A stretch of DNA of 64,000 nt, from positions 3,548,001 to 3,612,000 of the forward strand of contig JBBBDQ010000750.1 in assembly GCA_037127315.1 (NCBI GenBank), given 5' to 3'. The DNA comes from Ascarosepion bandense. Taxonomy: Eukaryota; Mollusca; Cephalopoda; Sepiida; Sepiidae. The notes beneath the pieces were generated by a model. The model had not been told where the DNA came from, did no database searches, and was given only the letters and a program-made list of their open reading frames with translations. Position numbers and translations under genes: made by a program. Numbering within the stretch: the stretch's first letter is position 1; each line of letters opens with the position of its first letter. Positions 33,890-45,322 of the stretch are shown piece by piece.

Positions 33890-33906
33890 CAGGGACGCCC
33901 GTCCAT
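32788..33906 (-). CDS. LINE reverse transcriptase, C-terminal 2/3, open
   Basis: An open 372-codon frame. After about 12 residues of foreign sequence it contains [17 protein letters not shown] (palm motif A with catalytic Asp), [21 protein letters not shown] (motif B) and [10 protein letters not shown] (motif C, YADD). The LINE thumb and a conserved C-terminal region with RRVCNVID and [10 protein letters not shown] follow, ending at the natural LLSH stop. The enzyme reverse-transcribes LINE RNA, and probably SINE-C RNA, at a nicked target. The catalytic residues are intact, but fingers and endonuclease are missing, so it cannot act alone. The ATG used is fortuitous. Confidence 0.8.
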   Translation of the reverse strand: [372 protein letters not shown]

Positions 33907-34117
33907 GCGCGATATGGCACTACAAGAACCCCGGTATTATTCAACTGTTGATCAGAGCAGCCTCTCAAGATGCTACGCAAGAGTTCGGGCTCCTAACTAC
34001 CAGTCGGAAGCAGCAACCAGGAAACTGCCAACCTGGTACCCTGAGAATGTAAAGACGTTGCCACCATACTCCATAACTGCAAAGAGCTTCCAGCTGAACA
34101 CCAAGACCGGAGAAAGG
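33890..34117 (+). other. Unidentified GC-richer segment between LINE and SINE
   Basis: This 228-bp block is richer in G+C and CpG than its surroundings and belongs to neither neighbour. A plus-strand frame (33887-34123) reads through it with a protein-like composition, including ARVRAPNYQSEAATRK and LPTWYPENVKTLPPYS. I do not recognise it. It may be a captured host RNA joined during reverse transcription; if so, the frame is antisense to the LINE. Confidence 0.4.
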
Positions 34118-34232
34118 GGATGAACCGGGAACCCCTTCCTAAACAAGAAACAAGGCGATCACCTCTAAACTACTTCAAAAGAAGGGGGTGGAGTGTGAGA
34201 TCGGGCGATAGTAGGAACTATCTACTCCAATT
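34118..34232 (-). mobile_element. SINE family C head fragment
   Basis: On the minus strand it starts ttggagtagatag and continues through actccaccccc to ttgtttaggaaggggttccc, matching the first half of the copies at 37852 and 58381. The 3' half is missing; the unknown segment follows. Confidence 0.65.
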
Positions 34233-34524
34233 AAAAAAAAAAGAAAGACAAAAAAAAGTGACTGAGGTTTACAAAGTTTTAACTTAGTATAAGTCAAAAA
34301 TAACCTTCAATTGCAAAATAATTTACACAAACTAAGTGACAAAAAAAAAAAATCAGACGAACAAAAAACGAAAAAAAAAAAATTTCCAAAAATTACAGAA
34401 AAACAGACTGAAAAATGAACTGAATCCCGGTTGACTTACCACAAGCAGCTAACACTGTAAAGTTGATTTAATTCAATTTCTGAAGACAAAAATAGAAATT
34501 AAACCGTTTTTTACAGAATATAGT

Positions 34525-35206
34525 CGAGTTATCTTGATTTTCTTGAAAATTTGCACAGTTGTACTATAAGCGTCTGCGAGTGTTCTTAGCTAGGCTTTGT
34601 GTCGAGGTACCCCTAATAAATATCAAAAATAGATAATCGAAAAAAAGAAGGAGTGATCCGATTTTAATCAAATTTGATACACATAGACAAAGACATAAGA
34701 AACAATATTCAGAAGTTTCAAGGTTGCAGTTCTTACAATAGTGCAGAAAACCGATTATATATAAAAGGCAAGATGTTTGTGTGTGTGTCTGTTTATCTGC
34801 CTGTATGTCTATTTTTTTTCAGCCCTTTTATTTTAGTTATTGCTTCAGGTTTGGCTCTAAGTAGGTATAATTGTAGTTCTTAGTCTCAGCCATGATACCA
34901 TTTACTCAGAGGATTTATTTAGCCTTCAAAATTCAGTTTACGACGAAAAAACTTATTTGATATCGATACCAGGAAATCAAAATTTGACTTGCATCCATTC
35001 ATTTTTCTTTCAGTCTACGATTTCGCTTTAACTGAAAACAACTATTTATGCTATCAGTTACAACAGAAAAAAGTTTTGATTCAGTTCATCATGGCATATT
35101 TTCGAAGCATAATTTTGTGCCAACATCCAAAGCGTCTGAGCTCCAGGACCGTGGATTAGTTTTAAAGCTTTCATTTCACCTGAGCAACACCAGGCTATAC
35201 TGCTAG
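34525..35206 (-). repeat. Element E copy with 70-bp extra block
   Basis: Reverse complement of the E copies at 19441-24270, ending at ctatactgctag (35206). It carries a segment (35047-35116) absent from the other E copies, replacing about 20 bp of theirs, and the same segment occurs at 31690-31760. Confidence 0.7.
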
Positions 35207-37089
35207 TTATATATATAAGTGTGTGCAGATAGATGAATTTATAGCATGTGTGATATAACTTTCAATATCTTAAAAAAACAATACTAATACATTGCCAGAA
35301 ACCTTCACTGATAAATGCTTTATTGTAAAACTTATTGTATCATCTACAGGTTTATTACTGTAGGAAAAATTAAAATTGAAACAAAAGAAAAAGATATAGA
35401 AAATAATACAGTAATTCTACTACAAAAACTAAGCCAATACATTGTGGTGAGCTAGGTAGTAGTAAAGCATATTGAAATATACCCTTTCCTTTACTAAAAG
35501 TGTGACAGAGAAACTCTCTCACTTTTTCTCTCAACACATATATCCTTTTCCTTCTTTCCTATTCTTCCATACTTCTGATAACCTAAATATTAACCCAGAC
35601 ATAGCTTATGAGGTCAATTGACATCATGAGAAAGTCAACCAATGACTAATGTTCCCACCAAAATCAAAGCAGAAATGCATAGGCATTAAGTAAATATAAA
35701 AAGAACAGCAAACACATGCATAACCTCTTTTCCTCTTCAGCTGGTCTACAGTTTGCACACACGTGTGGGGTTTGTAACAGCCATTGAAGATTCAACCAAC
35801 ACACCAACCAGCCAAAAAAAATATGCTTAAATAATATTCATGAAAAGAATATACAGAAAACCAAGGAATTAATTCAAGAAACAATCCACTCACTTAAAGA
35901 CTGGAACAAATTATAACATACCACATGCAACCTGCTACTACATTCCACCAGACATACACATGTAGAAACAAATATGCTATATTCACATGAATATATATAT
36001 ATATATATATACAGAAGAAAAACTCTTTATAACTTGAACAGAGAAATATATATATATTTTATTTGACATATGGGTGTATAAGATGCATCCCAATTTCAAC
36101 AAGGCAAATCAAGAAAAAATTAGTAATTAATAAAATTATTAGTAAATGGTACAGCCTAGGCTATATTCATGAGGTATGATTTTGGTTAAACAAGCCATGA
36201 TTACAATTAAAGGAAAAATACTAGGAAGAAAAGAACACAAGCCTATAAAAACTTTATTATATTCAAAGGTAAGAAAAGAAAAGAAAAATCAAGCAATTAT
36301 TACAACTGAGCAAAACAGTACAATTCCCATTAAAATTTTGTTCATCTTCAAATCCATAAAATCCGCTGTCTTTGTTACGAAAATTTTGATACTCATTTTC
36401 ATCATTGTTGTTAAATAATTGGTCATGTTTCATTTCATCGTCTAGTTGACATTCACAAATTTTAAACCTACATATGGCATATAAGACACAAGGGAATTTA
36501 AAAGATATTTTTAGTAAAGAAAGTGTCTTATATGCCATCAAATATGGTAATAATGAACATTTACATATAACAAAAGATGTAACCTTATAGACTCAACAGC
36601 AAAAATAAAATGATTGTACAGTTAATAAAACCAAGCTTTTTCTCATTTATTATCTCAACCTCATCTATACCATAACATAAAGGAATATGTAACTGAATAG
36701 AAAACATCTATAGGCAAGGTTCCCATAATATAGAATAACAGGTTGCAAATTAGCTCCTGTGAGAAACTACAAAAATATCCCCAGCAAAAGTCTCCAGTTT
36801 TCTGAGTCAATTCAACCTACTTTCAATTCCTCTTTTTTGTGAGAAAACTGTATCTTGCAGTGGGGGACAAGAGAGAAAAGGTAACCATACTGATTACCAC
36901 TGCTGTGTGTTATAAGAGTGGGGAAATGGTAGAATATACTTATTACAAAACAAATTCATTTTAACATTGAAAATTAAGTTTTATACATTTTAATCATTTA
37001 ACTCCAAGCAAGGATATAAAACCATGAAATTACAAGCTGATACTAAGTGTGAAAGAATATGAGAAAGAGGAAAACATTAAGACTAGAGA
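35207..37089. other. AT-rich DNA with an 18-bp hairpin
   Basis: 36473-36538 holds perfect arms, tatggcatataagacac and its inverse, separated by 30 bp. No gene is recognised. Confidence 0.45.
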
Positions 37090-37660
37090 ACAATAAAAGA
37101 ACAGGGATTAAAAAGGCAGAAGATAACGATTGATACTGCAGTTAAATTTTTGAAAGTTGACTAAAGAACAAGAAGCTAGAAGAGAGTTCCATAAACGAGA
37201 GATGAAACTGTTAGCATAGATGAGACCTAATTGCCAATCTAGTACTGTGCTTAAATTTATAAAGTCTAGGTCCCAAAGAAAAAAGTTCATCAAAAGAATT
37301 ACCATAAAAATATTTATTAAAAAAACACAGGGAAGCTATGTTACAACTGTGGGAAAGTAATTGAAGCTAAGATGCCAGGTCAGAATCAATAACATTGCAG
37401 ATTCTTCTTTAGATTTTATCAAGAATCTCTAAATATATTGCAGAAGCACCATAGTGGATGTAGTGGCAATATACAATGCATGGACAAAAGGTAGATTTAT
37501 AAATGTCTAAGATGGGTTCTAACAAGAAAAATTGTTTAGCAGAACACAGTGGACCAACTTTTTTGCCGGTATTAAAATTAACAAGCCATTTCTTGCCTCA
37601 GATAACAACAGATTGTAGGTCATTTTTTAGATCAGCTGACAATTTGACTTTATCAAATAT
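37090..37660 (-). pseudogene. Old LINE 3' ORF remnant
   Basis: The minus strand matches the LINE C-terminal ORF at the DNA level in order: the SRLWNSLL motif near 37190, the acacagggaagc block near 37325, the cattgcagattc block near 37390 and the aagccatttcttgcc block near 37580. Several frames are needed. It is much more diverged than copies 1 to 3. Confidence 0.65.
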
Positions 37661-37851
37661 GAGTGGGCCCGTGCTGTCAAAAATTATGGCAAAATATTTA
37701 TATTGATATAGATATTGTACCTACTACTGAGTATCTTATATTAATATGTGAATAAAAGCAAAATAATTCAAAACATATATATACAAATAAATACACAACA
37801 ATCTTTATTATAATAAAGAAAAAAAAATATATTCTTCACTAGTGTATTGCA

Positions 37852-38052
37852 TTGGAGTAGATAGACTTAACTATCGCCCCGTTCACACTCCACCCACATC
37901 TTTTGAACAGGTGAAGAGGCTCATCCCTTGTTTCCTGTTTAGGATGTGGTTCCCGGCTTTCTCTTTTCCAATCATTTTACTCTTAAGTAGCCCCATGCGC
38001 ATCAGTGGTGTCACCGCCTTGCTTGGGGTGATATGATTAAAAAAAAAAAATT
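37852..38052 (+). mobile_element. SINE family C, full-length copy
   Basis: The head has an A-box-like ttggagtagatag and a B-box-like gttcacactcc (37881-37891). The body runs through tcctgtttaggatgtgg, and the tail agccccatgcgcatcag, gccttgcttggggtgat ends in attaaaaaaaaaa. The last 55-60 bp match the 3' end of the LINE copies at 44141 and 45323. Sharing a tail with a LINE is the usual sign that the SINE uses that LINE's reverse transcriptase. Confidence 0.75.
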
Positions 38053-40536
38053 AATAAGGAAGGAGATTATGTTGAGTAATATTTAGTATAAAATAATTCT
38101 TTTTTATCATTATACTGCAGATATTAGTTACCTATATATATATTACGAATATTCTTTTGTTATTAAAATAGGTAAATATTGTTTGCATCAACATATTTTC
38201 CTTTCTTTTTTGCCTGTTATTATTTGTATTTGTGATAAATTAGGTTTATTTTTTATTTATTGCTTCTCTTTTGTTATTTTATTTCTTCTTTAAGAAAAAC
38301 ATATTTCAAAGATAAATATTTGTGTCCTTTTTTTAATCTTTGTAAATTTGTTTCAATGCATGATAGATTATAATTCTGCACCTGTCCCAAAGATAGCTTC
38401 TTACATCTCAATCTTCTGTTTCTTGGGCTGTTTCCAAAACAGTGCATTAACATTGATCGATGACTCATTCTCATGTAACTATTTCCAAGTGCTTGCCATC
38501 TAATCCAGTCTGCTATAGCTTCAGCCTCTGCTTCTAAAAGATCTCAGTTAAATCTAATAAAACTTTGCCATATGACCACTACTATCAACTATTTATTCTT
38601 GTTTGTCTTAAGTACCAGTTGTTGGTGCCTGAGTCTTGGTAAATGGCAGAAATGTTGATTTCCAAGGCACTTTATACCTTTCTCTGATCATTTAAGTGAT
38701 TCATATTACACCTTTCAGCATTTAGTACACTCTCTTTATATTTATTGAATTGCAAATGTAGTTGATTCAATGTTTGAAACCTATAGATGAATTTTACTTA
38801 TTTCAGATTTGATTACAAATACCACTATATCTTTTGTTCTGTAAAAAGTAACGAATTAGGGTCAGACTAAGACTTAACAGAAATTATGTATTTCTCAGGT
38901 TTGTGAGAAAAGGAAAAAAATCAAAGGTGATTCTGCCACTTTTTTTGGTCTTTTGATGAAATAAAATATTAACATGATAGAAAGCAAAAGGTTAACTGAA
39001 ATTAGGATTTTTAAGTATTTAATAAAATTTTGGTTTATTTAATTGTACATTGATATGAAGTATTCACAGGGTTTGGATTAAGGTCGATGACTGAATAAGC
39101 ACAGCCCAATAATGATGACTCCTTTGGCTCTCCCTTGATAACAACTATGCCTAGAATTACTGCCTTTAATTTTGTAACACAGTTTATTCATCATAGTTAA
39201 AATATCTACATCTTCATGTAAATATGAAGTAATTTAAGCAAAGTAAACCAAAAAGAGATTGTCTTTTTTTTTTTAATCTAATCAAAATCTACTTTCACCA
39301 TATTTTACTTTGGATTTATCATCAAAGTTTTAAATTTTCAATTTTTTTACAAGAGATAATTTGAGATCGAAAAGTGTTTGCTTATTTTTTTAAACATTGT
39401 CATCAAAGTCCACAAAAATTTGTCCATTTTTCAAAAGTTATGTTATCATGTCTACTTACTAGATTTTATAAAAAAATCTTTTCTATACATTTTTTGTAGC
39501 ACAAACACAGTACGAGACTATACTTGCAGCAACGCCATTTAAAGAATGGTATTTCTGCAAGTCTGGCAATAAAACACTGCCATCATCACAATAATAGTAA
39601 GATTGTCCATTTTTTTTTTTTCAATAGTGAAAGACAGATGCTCTTACAACCATATTTCCTTGACGACCTGGCCTGTACAATGAACTTGATTACAGCACCT
39701 ACTCCTGAAATGACATGTTGTGTATTGATTTTCTTTCTGCAGTCAAAGCATTACATGAAATCGGCTTTTTAAACCTACCTTTCCCAATAGACAACCTCCA
39801 GGAGTTTTAATCCAAATATAATTTATTCTTACTACTAATTCTGGAGAAGGCCAACCAAAATTCAAAATTGTTTATCTAAATTAAAGATTGTATTTGTAAT
39901 TTTTCGATGTATTAGTAATTCAATTTTTAAACTATAACATCCAAAAGATGAATTATTAAGAAAAAGAAATAATTAAAAGTCTTATAATTAATCTGTTTTA
40001 TTTGCTGGTAGAAAAAAATGTAAAACCTTAAAAATGAATTATTATAATTTATCTTACTTTTTTGTTTCTTTTTTTCCAGCTCATATTTAAGCAACAAAAT
40101 GGTGAGGAAAAAAATTTACAAAAACTGTCCTCGTCACCTCAAAGAAAGAAAACATGTCCTTTCAAGCATAATCAATGGGTATAATTGCAACATTAAAAAA
40201 TCTTTCTGAGATTGTAAGTTGTATCATAATGTCTAAAAGTACAGTAAATACAGTCAAACAAAACTCACTGGTTGAAATAGTTCTATCCATTATACTGAAT
40301 TTTGCTGCGGTGTGAGACCCCATAGATTTTATAATGTGTGTGTGTGTGTGTGTGTGTACATACAAATACTCTTTCACTTATTTTGTGGATGAATGTGAGT
40401 TGGTTAGGTGAGTTGCCCAGTGTTAACTTTGGTACAGAGTTATATTGAAGGAATGGCTTGACATAGACATAATCAAAAGATATATATATATATATATTTC
40501 GGTCAGGTTTCAATCCTGGGTTAAAAGCAATCGAAG
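38053..40536. other. AT-rich DNA without recognised gene
   Basis: Contains a (TG)n tract at 40336-40360 and (TA)n near 40480. A 66-codon minus frame at 38274-38474 has a protein-like look but no family signal. Nothing else is recognised. Confidence 0.4.
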
Positions 40537-40587
40537 TCTAACCGTACTGATGAGCTGTGATACAGCGAAACAGATTTGTCTGCAGAT

Positions 40588-40590
<3 letters not shown>
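40537..40590 (+). ncRNA. Type I hammerhead ribozyme candidate
   Basis: All core parts are present and ordered. They are CTGATGA (40547-40553), stem II GCTGT/ACAGC with loop GAT (40554-40566), GAAA (40567-40570), C-AGATTT-G, and the cleavage triplet GTC (40578-40580). Stem I pairs GTA (40544-40546) with TGC (40581-40583) and, across an internal loop, AGTC with GACT. Self-cleavage is expected after the C at 40580. (TA)n tracts lie on both sides, and a B-box-like gtttcaatcctggg lies 30 bp upstream. In animals such motifs occur in PLE ends and in retrozymes; which this is remains open. Confidence 0.75.
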
Positions 40591-40624
<34 letters not shown>

Positions 40625-41859
40625 TTTAGTAAGAAAATCAGAACAAGCATTAGTAACTATTTTTGAAAATTCCAATATCATTCTATTTTGTGATTTTTAT
40701 TATTATTATTAATTTTTTGTTTTGATGATAATGATTGATATTTAATTGATATTTAAAGAATCTTACCATGAATATGTGCAGAATGAAAACAAAATGCCAA
40801 TAGTAGTTGCAGATTTTATTAAAGAGAAATTAAAACACATTTTTACCTCATTTTAGAAAATGTTTATTTTAATAGAAAATGTCTCATTGTTTAAATTGTT
40901 ATTAATTTCAAGTAAATGCTAGGAAAATATTTCTATTTCTATCTATAATTATTTTTCATGAACCAACATTTTAATCTATTAAATAATTTAATCTATCAAC
41001 ATCCTACTCTATTGAATAAAAGATTAAAGTTTGTGAATTTGGTGTGTGTTCAATCCTTGGACTGGGTAGTACAAATACAAATTCAGTAGAAACAAGATTA
41101 GTAATAACTGAGCAGTACTAAAAAAAGAACAAGATATGATATCTGTAGATATGGAAAGTGAAAAGTGAACAATATAGCCCCATAGATTGAATAAAGGGAT
41201 CAGTTCAAAATTCCCTGAAGATTAGTGTTGTGGATTCTTATTGAAAAACCACACAAATTAATAAATAACAAAAGTTGATATGGAGATAAAAAATGTAAGT
41301 TATATTGAACAAAATATACAAACTGGAACACGGGTTAGTCAATTCAGGAATACCAGGAATACTGTTAGTAGGAATCAATATATACAATCTTGTAGTGAAG
41401 AAGTATTTCTGGGTAATGAGTCTATATTCTTACTGACCAACTAGTGGCTGTACAACTACTCAACTCAACAACTCTTTACAACTGACAATCACTACTGTTC
41501 TCTGTATAGGCAGGATTATATGTACACCTTAGATGAATCCTTTCTTGTATCCAAAAAGATGTGATCCCCAACAGTTAGTCAGGTTGACACACTGTTGGAA
41601 GTGTGATGATACATAAAGATGAAGACATTAATTCAAATATAAATAATGATAACTCTGTGCTACTATAGTGTGAGTCTACTTCAATATAGCGTGAGGTCTA
41701 CCTCTTGTTTCAACTATAGCATGAGGTCTACCTCCCGTTTCAACTATCGTGTGAGATCTACCTCAACATAGCACGAGGTCTACCACAGCATCAAACTATA
41801 ATATAATATTGTATGTGTATACATAGTTATTTAAACCTTATATTAATATTTATATATCT
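40591..41859. other. AT-rich DNA with short tandem units
   Basis: (TA)n at 40591-40621. Near 41660-41800 a roughly 30-bp unit built on gtgaggtctacctc recurs about five times with variation. Its inverse, aggtagacctcaagctatag, appears near 42601. No gene is recognised. Confidence 0.5.
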
Positions 41860-42200
41860 ATAGTATTTACATTATTTGGACTATTGTCCGTAACATGAGG
41901 GGAGATAGAAAAATCAGGCGTAGCTGATCACATATGGCGGGAGAAAGGGGATCACCGCCACTTATGGAATGAAACTGAAATAATAGATAGAGAATGCCAC
42001 TGGAAACCATGTAAACTTAAGGAATCAGCACATATGCTAGGCTTAAAAAAATCTCCTAAGCTGACCAAGCATAGAGAGGAACACAATATGGGAACCAGTA
42101 ATACAAAGTGCCACAGAAAATCATTAGTAGAGAGAATAAAAATAGAAAGAAAGATGAGGACAATAGTTCAAATAATGTAAATACTACCTCATCTCAGAAA
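41860..42200 (+). mobile_element. Penelope-like element fragment with inverted ends
   Basis: The ends tttacattatttggactatt (41869-41888) and ggacaatagttcaaataatg (42157-42176) are inverted copies of each other and match the ends of the 17813-18362 element. They enclose a PLE endonuclease fragment. The arrangement parallels the larger PLE at 11317-12604. Confidence 0.65.
41912..42140 (+). pseudogene. PLE endonuclease C-terminal fragment
   Basis: An open stretch of about 75 codons includes SGVADHIWREKGDHRHLW, IIDRECHWK and KLKESAHMLG. These match the segment after the GIY-YIG core of Penelope-like proteins, where His and Trp residues around an LW...IID motif are typical. The GIY-YIG core itself and the reverse transcriptase are missing. 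It is a remnant. Confidence 0.6.
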
Positions 42201-43404
42201 TATAAAAAATACATTATATATATTTATATACTATTTATATTGAAAAAGTAAAGAGGTAAAAATAAATACACTATCAAATACAATACATATATTTATTTTA
42301 GTAATAAACACTTCATATATCTTCTAAGAATTGTACAAATAGATCATTGGAATTTTTTCCCATGATCTTCCAGCAAAAATGATCAAGACATGAATGGAAC
42401 AGTTGACTACCAGCACCTCACATTTTCTTGAGCATTCTGATGTAGGAGTTTCATTTACTTCTTTTTATATGGGCAGGTCACATGTTTAGAAAATGTGAAA
42501 CAGATATAAATGTCCATGTTAGACCTCACCTGACCTGATAGCTACCTGAGTGGAGGGTCATGGTAGACATCCGCGCTGCACCTGGGTAGATGATATATTT
42601 AGGTAGACCTCAAGCTATAGTAACACCAATAACTCTTCATACCGGAAATTCAGACAGAATAGATTTATGAGTTGTTGACTTTTTCACTTTTTCCCTTTAG
42701 TTTTTGCCTTCAAAATCTTTTAGATTATGATTCTCAAAAAGGATATGTCAGTTTAGATTAACATTTTAAAACATCATTGAAATTATTTATGACTATTTGT
42801 TTTATTGAATAAACATTTTTCCTCTAAATAAATGTCGCACATAAGCCATATATATTACATATATCCCTTGTTCAAAAGGAATTTATCAGTTTTGGTGGGA
42901 TGGGGCTAAAATAATCTTGAATTATAATTTTCTTGAGATTTATACAATAATATCTTCCTATTCTTTTTTGATGGATTCAACTTGAAATTTCTTTCTCAGA
43001 AAATGAATTTTTCCTTTGTTTTCATCTGGACTGTCATTGGTGTATATTTATAAGTATTTAGGATTTATAAGTTCATAAAAGGTACAAGTTTTTGAGTAAG
43101 TGTCTAAGACTAAATAATTCATTTCTTTAAAAATTTATACATGGATTTGTTTGTCAACACCTATCCATTATATTTATGGATTGAGATATTTTTTCTCAAT
43201 CACAAACATCTCAGAATTGTGTGAAAGACTGCTTTCTATTCTGTAGTGCAATGAAACAGAAGTGAAAACCAATAACTTCTGCTTTATATGCCATCTTTCT
43301 TCAGGGTGTAGGCAATCATGGCTCTCCACAACTTCTTGTCGCTTGTAGCTCAATAAATTTTTATCATTTTTCCTAAATCCTGTTCCGCATTTCATTTACT
43401 CCAG
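42201..43404. other. AT-rich DNA without recognised gene
   Basis: No feature is recognised beyond the inverse aggtagacctc word near 42601. A 73-codon minus frame (43174-43395) adjoins the next LINE remnant and could be its degraded end, but shows no motif. Confidence 0.4.
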
Positions 43405-43600
43405 CTTATTAAATATATTATACATTGTTTTTCTCTGTCTCTTTTGCTTTCAGTCTGTTCTGTATCAGATTTTCCAAGCCCTCCTTCCTAATTATGTGCC
43501 CTAGGAGCCTCGATTGTCTCTTCTAGTGTTAAGAATAAGTTTTCTTTACAACATTACAATTTATTATTCTATTCCTGACTTTGTCAGTTTCTGTCAACCA
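43405..43600 (-). pseudogene. LINE C-terminal fragment (RTE-like)
   Basis: On the minus strand a short frame reads RLLGHIIRKEGLENLIQNRL (about 43520-43461). This matches the conserved post-RT motif of RTE-type and related LINE proteins, in which LGHI.RK...L is followed by a Lys/Arg-rich stretch. The upstream part contains stops. It is a different LINE lineage from the CR1/Jockey-like copies nearby. Confidence 0.5.
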
Positions 43601-44140
43601 GTGTGAGTGTGTGTGGCACTAGGCCCCTTATCGGGATGTGACCTGTACATTCTCATCTGTAATGTCTGAAAGACTGCCCAATTCCTCTCTGGAGTGGTTT
43701 TTTATATATCTATCTCTGTCATCTCACACTTGTAAAACCAGGTGCAGCTGTGAGGTTATGTGATTCCCTATTTAGCAGCTAAGTGTTCACTTTAATTCAA
43801 GTGTGCATCTGGCTCCTTTGATGATCTAGTGTAATATTGAGTGTAAATTATATTCTGGCATGACACAACTGTTGTATCTCCCTAATCCAGTGCTCTGTGA
43901 TCCGATAAATCTTATGGCCAAGTACAATTTGGTTTTGCTGCATAATCTATGGATCTTCCAATAGGGTTTTTTGGTTTGGTTTCAAACTGCAGATTGAACC
44001 GTAATTTAACAGTTTATAAACTATTAAACTGAATATGTAAATGACCTAACTTTCATTTGAAACTGAATCATATGACATTAAATTCAGTTACTTTCAATGT
44101 TTATACTTAGACTAGTATAAAATTATTATTATTATTATTA
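43601..44140. other. AT-rich DNA without recognised gene
   Basis: May include more of the degraded LINE upstream of 43600, but no motif is readable. Confidence 0.35.
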
Positions 44141-44886
44141 TTTTTTTTTAATCATTTCACCCCAAGCAAGGCATTCCACTGCCACTATTGCACTTGGGGC
44201 TACATGGGGGAAGGTAAATAGAAAGAGTGGTTAGATATAGGAAATGTCAGAAGCGAGGTGATAGATAGTTGGGTGGGTGGGAAGAATGTTTGAAAGAATG
44301 GAAGCGAGTTATTTTGTTAGGAGGTGTCTATTGACCTTACATTTAAACTTCTGGAGATTGTAGCCATCAGGGAAGCAGTCTTGTGGAAGGGAATTCCACA
44401 GTTAGGAAGTGCGAGAAAAGAAACTGTTGGAGTAGAAGTTGCGGTTGCATTTTATCAGTTTCACTGTAAAAGGGTGGGATCTAGTTGCTAATCTAGTATC
44501 TCATGCAAATTCGTATTTAGGGGGCACCAGTGATCTAAGTTCATTGGAGCAGAAGCCGTGAAAGTATTTATAGAAAAGACACAGGGAAGCCACGTCGCGC
44601 CGGTGAGAGAGAGACTGCAGGTGGTCTGCTAAGTCGGTATCGATCACATTACAGACCCTCCGCTGTACTTTGTCGAGAAGCCCAAGGAGAGTAGCAGGGG
44701 CACCCGACCAGATATGGCAACAGTATTCAATGCACGGGCAGATGGTAGATTTATAAATGTGCAGGCTAGATTCAGATGGAAAAAACCTCCGGGCCCTGCA
44801 CAGAGAACCGACTTTCATAGCAGCAGATTTAGCAATGGATTCGATATAGTCATTTCACTTGAGGTCTGCTGAAAGTGTGAGACCAA
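44141..44886 (-). pseudogene. 5'-truncated LINE (CR1/Jockey-like), copy 2
   Basis: The 3' UTR ends in gccttgcttggggtgaa and attaaaaaaaaa. The ORF2 C-terminus is readable from [17 protein letters not shown] to LVPPKYEFA (44818-44501), after which a stop interrupts it. The RT core is absent. It closely resembles the copy at 32706-33889. Confidence 0.8.
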
Positions 44887-45322
44887 ATATCAATTTCTAT
44901 ATACAGAACAATGTTAGGCAATTGAATGACAGTCGAAAATTCTGTGTAATGAATTTCATTCTCTAAAGAATTTCATTAGACTAAAGTAATGTTTTTAGTG
45001 ATGGAATTATATATGTGTATGCACAAAACACAAAGCCCATCAAATTTTAAAAAAATAAAAGAATAAATAATATAAACAAATTTGATGAACCAGATACATT
45101 GTACTACCAATCAATTTTATCACAACTGAAATTGAAAAGAACTTGAGTAAAATTTTCATAAATTTTTTACAACTACATCTAAAACAATAAAAGATTTAAT
45201 TGAAATAAGACAAAATAATAACAATATAAAATCTGAAGCAGACATTTACTTTATAGCCTGTAACGATTGCCAAAGAGAATATAAAAGAGAGACCTTGAGA
45301 AATTTAAATAAAAATTACATGA
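44887..45322. other. AT-rich spacer
   Basis: No feature is recognised between the two LINE copies. Confidence 0.4.

Noticed and set aside
36176..36418. 80-codon Lys/Ile-rich frame
   Set aside because: Composition matches AT-rich background, with no motif or splice signal.
38274..38474. 66-codon minus frame as a host exon
   Set aside because: Protein-like composition, but no splice sites or motif could be tied to it.
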